A stretch of 64,000 nucleotides of DNA. Origin: Ampullaceana balthica (lineage: Eukaryota; Mollusca; Gastropoda; Lymnaeidae). The stretch is from the NCBI GenBank assembly GCA_944989445.1, contig CALYLW010000212.1, positions 248,001 through 312,000 of the forward strand. Reading direction: 5' to 3'. The position numbers and the translations under genes were made by a program. Positions 34,330-46,799 of the stretch are shown piece by piece. The notes under the pieces are model-generated. The model had not been told where the DNA came from, did no database searches, and was given only the letters and a program-made list of their open reading frames with translations. How positions within the stretch are numbered: position 1 is the first letter of the stretch; each line of letters opens with the position of its first letter.

Positions 34330-34500
34330 CGCGTTTCTTTTGGGACAGTTATGTATCATCAAGAAATGGCGCTTACCATGCGTTGAAATTGGACCAATGC
34401 TATATCATTATAAAAATAATTACCACTTATTATTGACTTGATTAATTATAATGAATCATTTATTAGTATTTTATATTATGTTAACAGAAATTCATTAAAA
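34330..34500 (-). pseudogene. Degenerate relative of the gene A first-exon region
   Basis: Matches 29400-29530 in order (gggacagtta, tggcgcttaccatg, ttgaaattgg). The counterpart of the signal-peptide exon has stops. Suggests a third partial copy of the receptor locus. Confidence 0.4.
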
Positions 34501-34950
34501 AAATTTAGGGCCCTTATCAATAATCTGACCCTTTTTGTCATTTAAAAAAGTTGAGGTTTTGTACTTCTGTGATCGTCTACGTACTCCCTGACGAAAGTTC
34601 CCGGTGTTCATGGACACAAGGGTAAGTCCTTTAACATGCGCTGTTTTGAATCCCTGGCAACAAAATTGTGGAACAGTTTTCCGAAATTATAAAAAGAAAG
34701 AAAACAAATACCAATTTAAGAAAAATATATGAAGGCATTTTTAAAAATTTGATATCGTATTGAAACATCAAAGTGCAAAACGCATGCCAGTCTCAAATAG
34801 ACAGACAGCATTAAAGCTGTAGAGGAATATATTCATTCATTCATACATAGGTCCGTGAAAGTGATGCCATGTAATACTGCTTATCGTGGTATAAAAGACT
34901 AATTAAACATCAAGTTTTCAAGGCCATTCGAAATAGTTTACTCTGCTCGC

Positions 34951-35062
34951 CATTTTTAGTCATATTAGATATGTACTTGAACTTATAAGTTTTAATTTAT
35001 TTTCTTCTTTTTAGTCAACTTATAAAAACGTGGTTTTTAAAAATCTTTTTTTTACCTTTATT
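34951..35062 (+). repeat. Solo arm of the fold-back element
   Basis: Matches the right arm at 17630-17738 (tttttagtca, tataaaaacgtggtttttaa, ttttttaccttta). Confidence 0.6.
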
Positions 35063-35429
35063 TTCAGTGTAAAATCATAGAGTATATCGACATTTTTCTC
35101 GAGCCTTCTCTAGTTGTCTCACATTCTGCGTAGCGGTTTCCTTGCCCATTGTAATGTTGTTAATATCCTTTAACTAAAATTAATTGTTTTACTTTAAAAT
35201 CACTTTTCACTATATATATTTTGATGACTCACTCTTATCACCTGAAAACTCTACACTAATTCATACTAAGACTGCTTTCTTATTCAATTTTCTTATTTTT
35301 TTCACTGACTAAACTCCCCTTGCAGTAAGACACGAGGATGGGTTGCAATCCGCTGGCACGTGGATGTAAACAGTGGCCGATGGATAATACAGATGCTATT
35401 TAGAGATAAACTGAAAAAAATGCATTTAT

Positions 35430-35615
35430 TTATTTAAGGTACATTCGATCGATTTGAAATTTCGATACAAAGCATTGTCATCCAAGATCTATCTGTGGTA
35501 AAATTTTGAGATCTCTTGGACCATCAGAAGTGGTTTAATTTTACGTTGGAAAATTAGAAAAAAATTACGGACAGACAGGACGAAAGCAATTTAATAAAAA
35601 CGCGGTAAAAATAAA
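35430..35615 (-). repeat. Dispersed repeat R1, copy 4
   Basis: Inverted copy with ggtacattcgatcgattt, ccaagatctatctgtgg and gtggtttaattttacgtt. Confidence 0.65.
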
Positions 35616-36077
35616 TCAAATTTAGAATGTTGCTAATTTGTAACAGACATTTGAAGACGTAAACAATATTTATTCCGTGAATGTAACTGATTATAAAGTA
35701 ATTTCTGTGTAGTTGTAAATAAACGCTGTAAACTATTCTATATTCATACATTAAATTAATTACGTGCTTGTTTTGTTTAAAATGTTCCGCACATTCTCTG
35801 CTATTTTCTTTTGCGTTTTAACCATTTTAATAATTTTTTTAAATTATAGAACATTTGTATTGATGTTTTTGTTAAACTAAAAGCAACTATAAAAGGCTTA
35901 CATGCAATACAATAGGTCTTAAAATAATAAAAAAGCAGGTATGCATTGTATTTTTATCAGTTATTTCATATACATAGACCCACTTAGTTAAACAAAAAAC
36001 AAACAAAAAAAACAATAAGACCTCAAACATTTTTTAAAAGAAATAACGGTTGACTTCAATGACGGAGGTCCGTTTCC

Positions 36078-37169
36078 TTAACATAATCCATTTTTGACAA
36101 TGAAAAGAGAATTGTTCTTGCACTTTTCAACTTCAAATTCGCATTAGTTTGGGTACATGTTGCCATCACTCGCACAAACAGGAAGGTAGATGAAGGGACA
36201 CGGTTTGTCACACTCTGTCTGACGCTTGGTTATGGCATTGGTGCTGAAACTGCCTGAACATGCAGAGGATAATACAACCATTTTTAGATAATTTGAAACA
36301 TAAATGTCTAAAACACACAAGTTGAACATATATGAATTACTATTCACTTTCCTTTAAATTTTCCAGATAGGTTTTAGTTTCAGTTTAAGTTGATAAGTTT
36401 ATGTATGTTATAAGTTTAATTTAAATTCTAGAAAGCACTAACAATCTAAAGCCTTATATTGACATAGTGCTATACACCGTTGGGATACTTGTGTTTTATG
36501 CTAATGAACGTCGTACACGTTTGTAATGTATCACTGATTTACTGATTCAAAATATTTTTCCATTAAAAAAAAACAACAAAAAAACCTTCTATGTTAAATA
36601 TGTATTACGGCTATTTTGCAATATAACTAAGAAAAGAAAAAAAAACAAACAAACAAACAAACTATGAAACTATAAACATATGTAAAAACTTATTGCATAG
36701 AATGCATTGGCAGCACTGTCTTGAGTTTTATTTAACGCAAGCACCCGTGACTCAATATTTAAAAAAAAATTTAGCACTGATTGATTTTATTGTTAATACG
36801 CAAAATATTTGATGTTGAGTTTGAATACATGCTTTTGATGACATACAACTATTTTCTTTAGAACTGGTAGACTTATATTTGGAAACAGTTTTATTTAGGA
36901 GAATTATGTATTTATCAAAGGGTATATCTAATTATACAAAGATTATCAATATTGTTGAAATCATTGTTATTTAGAAAGTTGAATACTGAAAAGTAAAATA
37001 AAATAAAATTTAAAAAAGTACCATGAATGTATGCTGCATATTCATGATTCGTCATCTAAGCATTAGTATTATTATCATGATTTAAGCTTGATTTTTTTTT
37101 AAAAGTTTAAAACACTTTACCAAGTAGTATGGTAACGGCAACTAGAGAAAATACTTTCAAAGAATTCAT
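36078..37169 (-). pseudogene. Kazal-type inhibitor paralog with in-frame stop
   Basis: Exon 1 (37121-37169) encodes MNSLKVFSLVAVTILLG and is intact; exon 2 (36078-36253) keeps frame from end to end. A TAA at 36144-36146 stands where the intact gene has a Glu codon, just before the fourth cysteine (PVCASDGNMYPN then stop then CEFEVEKC). After it the domain continues to its sixth cysteine and a second stop at 36078. The P1 residue is Phe, so the ancestral target would have been chymotrypsin-like rather than trypsin-like. A 5' UTR acceptor (cttttctccag) is also conserved. With a single lesion this is a recent pseudogene, a sequencing error or a polymorphic null. Confidence 0.75.
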
Positions 37170-37600
37170 TGTCAGGGCCTTGATTGCGGTTTTATTCTGG
37201 AGAAAAGAAAATAGGTTTTTTCTTGGAATTTTTTTTATTTATGAAAGTTGATCATTTCAATCAGTTGAAGATCACAAACAAACATTTTAATTAAGTAATT
37301 TTAAATTTAGTTTTAAAGCAATTCCAATTGATCTAGTCACTAATAATCAGTCATACAGAACAATTCACTCAGAAACAATCACTCCGAAACACTAATTCAA
37401 ATCCAAAATTCCCAAACCCATAAATTCAAAAATGAAAAATTTCGGTAAATGTTTGTTAACAATCGTAAAAATTCAATCAAAATTGACAAAAAATAAAAAA
37501 TAAAAAAATAAATAAATAAAAAATAAAAAAATATATAAATGAATCAAAAATTAAAAAAATAAAATGTATAAACAATAATTAATAAAATAATCAAAAAAAT
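36078..37600 (-). repeat. Inverted duplication unit containing the Kazal paralog
   Basis: The flanks of the minus-strand Kazal copy match those of the plus-strand copy. Upstream, both share GAGTGA-type repeats and an attgctttaaaactaa stretch (about 37260-37400 versus 50940-51090). Downstream, both share tttgaggtcttatt. The two units are about 14 kb apart and inverted. Confidence 0.6.
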
Positions 37601-38522
37601 GACCCAGAAATAATTAAAAGGAAACAATCAGGAATTGTAGCTGAAGATAGACCAATCAGAGACAGATACGAAGTACAAGCAGTTGAGTTACCCGATGCGA
37701 CTGTTTAAGAACTCACTGACTAAAGATATAAAAGTGTATAAAAAAAACAGATCCTGAAGGGTTGCCTTATATTCAGCGGGTTTGCAGCCAATGGTGTTAA
37801 ATGGAAAATAATAAGATATTTTATGCGACAGATGTTGCATATTTTTAAGGCGGATTCTAGATGTACATATTACATATACCATGCACTGACATCGCCAAAG
37901 ATTTTGTCTGACACTTTAACACGGCATTTACATTCGTATTACAAAACAAGTATTACATTTTCGTAATGAATATCGATTTAAATAAAGCAAAATAAATTAA
38001 AGTTAATACTATTTTTTCAAATAAAAATTTAAAAAATGCTCAAGTTTTTATTAAAATTTTCTTTTTAATCTTTTTTGTGTGTTAAATTTCGTTTCACGCT
38101 TACTAAGTGAATTATCTCGACATAAAAAAGTATTTTTTAATTTTTTGACCGGGGTAATATTTTACTGTTTAACATCAACCGATATAATATATAAATTGCA
38201 TATATATATATATCCTGTCGATGTTGTCAAGCATGTCATTTACACAATATAATTTACCTTAAAAATTTGAAGTGTTTTTTTTAATCTATGAAGGATTTTA
38301 ATTCAGTGTTTGGAAATAAAGTACCAAAAAATTTTCAAAATGAATATAGGGGATTAAAAATAATCCACTTATAATTCTCACTTTTTTCCCAAGTCTGTTA
38401 TTGATTTTTTTAATAATTATTTTATAAAAGTTTGTTTTGTTTATTTAAAGGCTGAATCTCACGTATCCAGTAGATCACTTCTATTATAAAATACAGTGGA
38501 AACAATCAATGGACACACACAC

Positions 38523-38724
38523 CTCCAAATATCTCCATCTCACACAATGCAAAATCTTGTTCCCCCTCACTGTCCTGCTCTCTAGTCATGATTGTCACCC
38601 TTTGTATAGCTTCACGCCAAATCTTCGCTTTTCTAGATTTGAGAAACCAGCTGCATGCTTGTGTTGTTTCAATGTGTATTCAAAGACTTAACTGTGGATG
38701 CATTAAAGCTTTGAACTGTTAATC
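38523..38724 (-). pseudogene. Broken copy of galactose-binding-like domain 2, C-half
   Basis: Starts LTVQSFNAS then meets TGA; the frame shifts and ends in ALCEMEIFGG. Two bases shorter overall than the gene A exon. Confidence 0.8.
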
Positions 38725-39289
38725 CTGTAAGATATAAGGAGATGCGTTTTCATTGCACTCTTTACAAAATTGAATGATTTGGAGGTCTATCTATCAAGCA
38801 ATACGGTAGTAAGTATTTCCTTTGATTATTATGTTTAATAATTTTAAAGAAATGCTTTTGTTTTAAAACTATAAATAGTGTTATTAGTCATAAATATATT
38901 AGGTTAACGAATTGAAAATATTTTTTATTCAAAATGTGACAGAATATGTCACACACTCACAACCATCAAATGCCATAATCGTCATTCCGTAATGAATGAT
39001 AAATAGCAATGTTGTCTTTAGCCCAAACAATCACATGTATAAGAAAACAACATTTCATGCTTGCCAGTTAGTAGTTAGCGGTTCACTCATTTAAAGTATG
39101 GTGGATTAAGAGAGGGTGCTGACTGGGCTAAAGCCAGGGGCCCCCAAAGATTTAAGGGCCCCAAACTTAATTATATAGTATTAGAAAGGTGGCTTGACTG
39201 GGACCCAGATGGAATTGCAGCCAGGGGCCCCTTGCAATATTGTTCCATCCCTGCAGTTAACACATTGTTGTATTTTATTGATTACATGC

Positions 39290-39503
39290 CATCAAATCTA
39301 CAATTGTGTAAATACGATATCACGTTTTTCTGTAACCACCTTCAACTGCACAGTCAAAGATGAGATAACAGAATTGTTATATTCAGCTGCACCGGAAGAG
39401 TTGTTAAATTTATTGTCTGTATTTCTACAGCTTTTGAGCCTGCACGACCATCCATCCCCAGGACTGCAATGAATGGTATTATGTCTTAAAACAACATTTT
39501 GAC
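39290..39503 (-). pseudogene. Broken copy of galactose-binding-like domain 2, N-half
   Basis: Begins GQNVVLRHNTIH and keeps SLTVQL but is out of frame between and ends in TAG; 214 bases against 216 in gene A. Confidence 0.75.
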
Positions 39504-39786
39504 CTTTAAAAGCATCATTCCAATATGACGTTTGATTTAATTTTGAATGATGTGTAGGCTTATACTATTGTGAAAAATTAAATTGATGCTTTATATTTTA
39601 GATGATTATAAAATGACCTCATCAAAGATTTCCTCACATTTATTTTACAAACAAACATTATGGTCCAATAAAATCATATATTATGATAAATTGTACTTGC
39701 ACATCATTTTTTAAAAAAAAAGTATACATACATAAAAGCAGAGTTAAAACAATGATAATTTGGGTATCTTGTAGAAACATCCCAAT

Positions 39787-39846
39787 CGCCTTCTGACATA
39801 AAAATAACACAGCACACCAAAAATTCTACCTCCAAATGTTTGGTCT
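39787..39846 (-). pseudogene. Fragment of the domain 1 C-half exon
   Basis: About 60 bases align with the 3' part of exon 25359-25550. The rest is replaced by unrelated sequence with ggcgtagcgagggggg. Confidence 0.5.
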
Positions 39847-41269
39847 GTAATTGGTTCCTATTTGGCGTAGCGAGGGGGGGCAGGGGTGGCATATTTTTCG
39901 GGTGACAATTTGTTAGGAGCGACGAATTCCTCATTATTTAGCTTCTAGGAAATAAAATTTTTTAAAAAAGTGGAACTTTTTATCAAAATAAAATAAAAAC
40001 CAAACAAATTATTTAAAGAAATGAACGAACCGTCCTAAAATAAGTGAACGTTTATACTGCAAACTCTGGAAACTCAATATTTGATACAAATTCTTCTGAT
40101 ACTAATGCTAATGAACTGAAAAAGCAAGAGTAGTATGATAACGTGACACTGACCTGATGAAAACTAAATTGATTCTTAAAATTTGACAGCCACTCCTGTT
40201 GTAGAAGCAACATTTACTGTACCCTATCAATTTCAAACATGAGCCAATCAAAAGCTCCGGTCGGCAGTTTGTTAGGGTGGCAATTTCCTTGATGTTAATT
40301 AGCTTCTGAAATTGAAAAATAAATGTTAAAATAGATGAAAAGAAAAGCAAAGTTAAACATAAATAAGAGAAATTACGGAATTTTATTACAGCTCGAGAGC
40401 GTTTCTAATGCCTAACATTCAAACACCATAATGTTGTTATTAAAAAAAGAAATTAAGAACACATATTTTAAAATCATTCTTTGCTCAAGACACTAGTTTA
40501 CGGTATATTTGTTAATTACATGGTTTACGAATGAAACATTATTATTTAAGCTAAAGTCTTACAGATAAGTCAATCGCTTACACTACAATCTGCATACTCT
40601 TCTCAATCTTATGCATAACCATTAAAGTGTGACGTAACTTAATAGTAGCTAAAATCAAATCTAAAAGGCGACATAAATTAGTACTCCCGGATTACCTTTA
40701 TGGTACAAAAATCTTGGTTGAGTAGGTCATAGAATGTCAGAGGGGAGAAAAGATTAAAATGATTGGTTAATCTTCTGTGAGAAATAGGATCACTGTATGA
40801 ATCATACAACGGTTTTTATACATACATATTATAAATAATAGTTGTGGTTCCAAAAGACTAAATAAAACATGAGAAAGAGGCTACGTCTAAAAGGCACTTA
40901 TAGACTCAGGCTCCCGTTTAAACGATGTTTTGAAAGTTTTAGAATTATCATTTAATTGTTGTTTTTGTGCCTACATGTCCGCAATCGACTTTTGATTCGG
41001 CGTAGCTATACTTTTCTTCACTACAGACTTAAGACATTCTGTTTTGGATGATTTAATAGTAAAGCATCATGCCATTTACTGCCGCCAGTGTCAGTCATCT
41101 TTGTTGATGTTAATATCATCGTTCATGCAGCACCAAACAAGGAATAATAACGCTTGAAATAAACAATAACATACTATACAGGATATTTAGCTCTAAAATA
41201 TATAACAGTGTTGAAAAACAATTGGTGATTCTGAAACGATATCGAAGATTAGTCTTCAAAACGGCTCAT

Positions 41270-42488
41270 ACAACAGCATTGGCGGACACATGTCAGTCAG
41301 AAGAACAAAATACATAATTTTGTCACAGTATTTCTGGCCACATATGAGCAGAGTAATCAAAGAATTCGTTAAGTCTTACCCTATTTGCCAAAAAGCACGT
41401 TCACCGGGGAGCATAAAACCCATAGAATAAGGTCAAATGGAAGTGATCGGAACACCATTTCAGAAGGTTGCTATTGATATCGTAGGGCCATTACAAGTAA
41501 CTGACAATAAGAATAGATATATCCTTACGTTGGTAGATATGGCTACTCGTTGGCCTGAAGCTATTGCACTAAAAAATATAACAACACAAGACGTTTATGA
41601 GGCCCTATTAACAATATTCTCTAGAATGGGATTCCCTGAAGAGATCCTGTCAGATAACGGGCCCCAGTTCTCCTCCGATATGTACAAATAGGTGTGTGAA
41701 TTGTTTAATATAAAATCCAGTCACTCTTCTATTTACCACCCACGGTCTAACGGGATGGTGGAAAGATTAAATCGCATCCTGAAATGCATGTTAAGAAAAG
41801 TGGCAGATGAGGAACCCAACAATTGGGATAGATTTTTACCCGCAATTTTGTTTGCATATCTGGAAGTTCCGAACGAGACAACGACAATGTCACCTATAAA
41901 CTCCTCTTCGTGCGAAAAGTGAGAGGACCAATGTCGATTTTAAGGAAAATACTGACAAAAGAAAATACGACAGAGGGAGATAAAACGACATATGAATATA
42001 TAATTGACCTCAAAAACAGAATAAAATCAGGGTTGTATAAAACAGAGGCAATCGCGAAAGAAAAGGCAAATAAATATAAACAATATTATGACCAAAGGGC
42101 TAGAGAGAAAGATATATAAATTGGTGACAAAGTGCTCGTGTTGAAACCTAAAATAGGAAATAAACTCGCTCTGTATTCAGAAGGTCCATTCACTGTCACG
42201 AGAAAATTATCGAAACTTAATGTAGAGCTTGGGAATGGACATACGCGTACAGTTTATCACCTTAACAGATTAACAAAATTTGTCGAAACTAACATGGATA
42301 ACACAGATGCGAAATATTCGGCAGCAGATAAATATAAAAAGACAATTACTGGTGCCATTGTCACAGTGATAATCGAAGAAGAAATAGAAGATGTAAATAG
42401 TGAGGACATTATGAAAATTCCGTTCATCAACGCCAAAGAAAATTCATGCATTGCTATTAATAAGGAACTAATGGAGACACAGAAATGA
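41270..42488 (+). pseudogene. Integrase of the gypsy-like element
   Basis: In sequence: an H2C2 zinc finger (GGHMSVRRTKYIILSQYFW ending CQKA), the catalytic core with DIVGPL (first Asp), SDNGPQF (second Asp) and the YHPRSNGMVERLNR segment (Glu), and a C-terminal GPFTV-x-RKLSKLNVEL stretch like the GPF/Y module. In-frame stops after MYK (41689) and after REKDI (42117) and a shift near 41905 break it. Confidence 0.8.
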
Positions 42489-42500
42489 TAGGTTAACGAC

Positions 42501-43842
42501 ATGGTGCGAGAGTACAAGGAAATTATTTCAGATATTCCAGGGAAAACATCGGCGGGTACGAATAAAATAGAATTATTATATTCTAAGCCCATTAACGTAA
42601 AACCTTATGCAATACCTATACATATGATACAAAGTCTAAAAGAGGAGCTTAGTATGATTTTAGAACTAGGAATAATCGAGGAATCACAGTCACCATATTG
42701 TTCTCCCTTAGTTTTAATTAAAAAGAAAGATGGATTGATTCGGACTTGCGTGCATAATAGAAAGTTGAAAGCAATTACAAAAAAAAAGCAGCAGAAGTTA
42801 TACCAAACCAAGATAAACTTCTAGAACACATGAATAAAGCCAAATACTTTACGAAACTAGACTTAACAAAGGGATATTGGCAAAAACCTCTTGAGGAGAA
42901 AAGCAAAGAATACACAGCTTTTCAAGGCCCTGATGGGGCATATCAATATAATTTTATGCCATTCGGATTGGCAACCGCACCGGCAACGTCCAATAAAATT
43001 GTTAAGAAATTATTCAAAGGAGTAAAAGAAGTAGTTACTTAATTTGACGATATCTGTGTATACACAGACGACTGGGAAACTCATATACGAGTTACTCGAG
43101 AGGTTTGAGAGATTCTTAAAAAGGCAGGGTTCACCATTAAACCATCTAAAGTTAGGAACAGGTAAAGAATCAATCGAATTTCTGGGAAATAGAATTGGAG
43201 CATGCATCTTAAAACCAGGCATGAACAATATAAACTAAGTGTTGGAAATAGAACGACCCAAAAATAAGAGACAAGTAAGGGGACTAGTTGGCCTAATATC
43301 GTATTGCAATAAATTTATACCTAATTTTTCAATGTTAACAGCACCATTGACGGACCTTACAAAGAAAGGTAAACCTAATAATATATGTTGGACTAATGAA
43401 TGCCAACAAGCATTGGATACAATACAAAGCTATTTAACAAATAACCATATTTCGGTTCTTCCCGACATCAAGGACCCGTTTATATTTCGTACAGATGCGT
43501 CAACGAAGGGATTGGGCGCATGTTTGATGCAGAAGAGGGACAATATACTCCACCCGGTTAAATATATTAGTCGTAAACTTTTTCGACAGGGAAACTAGAT
43601 ATTCAACAATAGAGAGGGAATGCTTGGCCATAATATGGGGAATTCAGAAATTATCCTACTTTTAAATGGGTGCAAGATTTACGCTCCAGTGTGATCCCCA
43701 AGCGTTAAAATACTTGAATAGGACTACATTTGAAAATTCAAGAGTTTCCAAGTGGGCTTTGATGTTACAGGAATACATTTTCAACGTTGAATACATTAAG
43801 GGTGAAGATAATATTATTGGAAATTTTTTATCTCGGCAATGA
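42501..43842 (+). pseudogene. Reverse transcriptase and RNase H of the gypsy-like element
   Basis: RT motifs in order: LGIIEESQSPYCSPLVLIKK, FTKLDLTKGYW, QYNFMPFGLATAPA and FDDI at the YxDD site (Tyr replaced by Phe). RNase H follows with FRTDASTKGLGACL (first Asp) and VKYISRKL, then EYIKGEDNIIGNFLSR. Several frameshifts and stops (for example at 43040 and 43236) inactivate it. Confidence 0.8.
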
Positions 43843-43849
43843 GCATATA

Positions 43850-45045
43850 TGGCAGCTGATTTTGTTGGGTTTTACATTAAGATTTGGTCGAGTTACGGCG
43901 ACCAGGGGATAGATGGGAGAACGGTGAGGAGACACGCAGGTGGAGAATAGCAGTTCACTAGTGAATATAATGAGGGAAAAACTGAGTATGCTACAAAGGC
44001 GATGGGAAAGAGTACAACTAGGGACGAAAAGGGGAAAATTAAAGGTAAAATATTATAAGAAAAACAAAATGAGAACCGCTACAGCTGTTCAGAGAAAAAA
44101 CTGACGTGGGCTCGACGGGCCATTGTTTGATTACTGGGCAAAAGTTATGCGTATGACCACAGCACGGGGAATGTTTCTCGTGACAGAGCCTGCACGGAGT
44201 TAGACAGGGACATTGAGAACAGGACTGATCAGAAATCAGACCATGACCGACAAGGACTCGCAGGACAAGTTTAATATGCGGTCGAGTTACGGAGGCCGGA
44301 AAACAAATAGATTTGCTTGTTCGTGGGGACTAATAATGTGGATGATAATTGGGGTCCTCGAGAAAACATTGATTCACGTGGGTAAAGATGGCTGTTTCGC
44401 TGAGTTATTAACGGAGACAAAGTGGAAATTGACAAATAAAGAAGTAGAAGTTAAAGGTTGTGACAAGGGAGGCCGGGGAGATGTCAGAGGTGGAACTAAG
44501 TCGACCGGGGAGGTCGTAGGTGTAGTGACATGGGTGATCGGAGAGATGACAGAGGTGGCAATGGGTGTTGAGACAAACTATGATATAAGATCACGGTCCC
44601 ACTGAGACTGGTAGGGTCATGACAGATCTGGCAATGTTGATCATAATTACTGATCAAAATAATTAATAATTGATTTCGCGAGAAGGATAAAGAGTAGGCA
44701 TTACCATACTTTTTGGGGTAACCACAGGTACCAATTTAACCTTGTATTACTAATAAGGGCTGTTTTTGTTGTGGATCACCATCAAAATAATGGCTATGAT
44801 TTTTGGTGTATACTTTTTTTTCCCCTTGATGGATATTGGATTGATATAAATAAAGAGGAAATAAGTATTGTATTTTCTATGATGATGATTTGGTTTTTTT
44901 TATATAGCTGTTAGGAGAAAGGACAATGTTGTTTGGTTAGAAATTGGGGTCTGAGTTACCTCTGGCCAGTACTATTAGTATATGAACATGAGTGTAAGGC
45001 TTTATAGTGATTAGGTACTAGTTTAAGTTAGTGCTTTGATGATAA
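43850..45045. other. Non-coding part of the gypsy-like element
   Basis: G-rich sense-strand sequence after pol with one short open frame (44213-44605) rich in Gly and charged residues. No homology recognised. It may be untranslated region or degraded gag. Confidence 0.4.
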
Positions 45046-45048
45046 TTG

Positions 45049-46640
45049 TTGGGTCCGAGTGACCTCAGGCCATTTTGTATTATACGGAAATGTAATTATG
45101 ATATGTTGTGATAAAGATGTTGTTCATGATTATGATTATTATGATGAATTATGTTGATTACGACTACGATATGCATATGATTGTTATATAATTGATTGTA
45201 TTGGGGTAAATACAATTAAGCTGAAGTGTTTATAGTTTGGATAAGTAGTAATCACTATAACATTATCTCATGCTGGAGGTAATCCTGGAATAAATATCTT
45301 AAGGAATTTATATGAGGAACCAGTAGAGTCAGTTGTAAAAAGAAAACAATCTAGCGTAAAAATGGTCAATTGTTGGGTACTAATTATGTTGATGTGTTAT
45401 GACCAGTAGGATGTCGAAGGTTGTTCGTTGAGATTAAAGATAATGATAACGTACGAGTAGTAGGTTGGTGAAGTCAGACCTGTATGGCTTGAGAGATAGG
45501 CTCCCTTTGGTATATAATTAACTACGTCCTGTGCGGCATGAGACATGGGAAGTTTTTGTTAATCAATTAACCAAGTTCTTGTGTGGCAGGAGCGATGGGC
45601 TGTATTGACATACATATATTTAGAACTGTGCCTATGGAGGGATAAGAGAGCTCAATAACACACGTGGGGAAAATAATTAAGTAAGCAGTGATTGTCCCGT
45701 AAACTGCCACATGATGTGGACAAGTTCTTAAGTGCTAGACATTTTCTTGTGTGGTTTTTTCTAAGATTTTTAAATTGTATAATTATAGATGGATTGATTA
45801 TTATTGATAATGAGATGCATTAAGACTTCAAATGTATATATATTTTATAAATTATTTTTTTGCATTTATGTATATATAGAGTATGTAATTCAGGTGTGGT
45901 AGTAGGACGGCTGTCCATCTCGAATGACGTTGCGTGTTATTGGAGTCGTATACAAGTACGACCAAGTTGATTTTTTGCTCTGCGTTGTATATACAATTAG
46001 TGTTGTAATGCATTTATGTGTACCGATTTTTTTTAAAGGATGTTGATTAATTCATGATGTATTATATTAATGTATTTGTAAGGTGCAGTGATTCCATGCC
46101 CTGACTTTGTTGTTATTGTGAGATTCTACTCGTAAGTAGAATCTAACGGAAGAGTATGTCAGAGTATAAGAATCGCTGCGAATAATTGTGAGATTGCTAT
46201 AACATTGTTGTGACTCGGGTCAAGGCGTGACTTGACAAGAGTTCACTTGTAAATAATAGTGTTAGTTGTAGTCACTCGATATGAGAGTTAGACATCGAGG
46301 CTGTGTATAAATAGTGTGGTGTGAGACAGAGAGAGGGGAACACAAGAGAGTAGAAGAGGGACCGAGTGAAGAGGTTCATAGTCCTTGTTAGGACTAGCCA
46401 TTAGTGATAGAGCGTTGGCTCTAATAGCTGGTAACACATCGAGGTGTGCTCGAGTGTACAGAGTGGTACTGAGAGTAGGAGGGACAGAGAGTCCGTGTAT
46501 GCACTTACGAGTTAATGGATTACGTTGTGTACCTGAATATGTTGCTGTAAATATATTGCTGACTGAATAAAGGCTTGAATTATCCATTGAACAAGAGTCG
46601 AGACTTTAGTCTTCTTTCGTCCAGAACCCAGAACGCAACA
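45049..46640 (+). repeat. Putative 3' LTR of the gypsy-like element
   Basis: The end CAACA (46636-46640) is the inverse of TGTTG at two candidate starts, 45049 and 45373. It contains a TATAAATA box (46306-46313) and AATAAA (46566-46571) about 260 bases later, as expected for a promoter and poly(A) signal in an LTR. With no 5' partner the start is uncertain. Confidence 0.45.
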
Positions 46641-46799
46641 CTAACCATGGAACACTATACGTTGATGGGAAAATGCTGAAATTTGCATAAAAATATGCGA
46701 TTTCACCAATTGAATTGCGTAGATTAACCTAAAAACTGTTAAAGATCTTAAAGATAATTTTCATTTTTATTTGTTTATAAATTCGGATCCAAAAAGCTT

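Larger units (their letters stand above)
38460..40870 (-). repeat. Segmental duplication of gene A exons (decayed copy)
   Basis: Collinear with 23.1-26.0 kb: the counterparts of exons 23201-23404, 24654-24869 and part of 25359-25550 follow in order, with introns shortened. After the inserted gypsy-like element the similarity resumes at about 46.8-48.1 kb (with 29.8-30.7 kb). The part equivalent to 26.0-29.8 kb is missing. Confidence 0.7.
41230..46640 (+). mobile_element. Ty3/gypsy-like LTR retrotransposon, integrase before RT (Gmr1-like order), broken
   Basis: The pol region runs integrase (41270-42480), reverse transcriptase (42500-43240), RNase H (to about 43842), then about 2.8 kb of non-coding sequence with LTR-like features. 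Ordinary Ty3/gypsy elements have RT before integrase. The reverse order with gypsy-type domains is the known hallmark of the Gmr1-like group. Gag, protease and the 5' LTR are not found. Several stops and frameshifts make it inactive. It interrupts the duplicated receptor segment, so it inserted after that duplication. Confidence 0.72.

Noticed and set aside
42257..42592. Minus-strand frame across the integrase/RT junction
   Set aside because: Antisense shadow of the gypsy-like pol region.
46288..46587. Minus-strand 99-codon frame
   Set aside because: Lies in the putative LTR opposite its TATA box and poly(A) signal; no domain.
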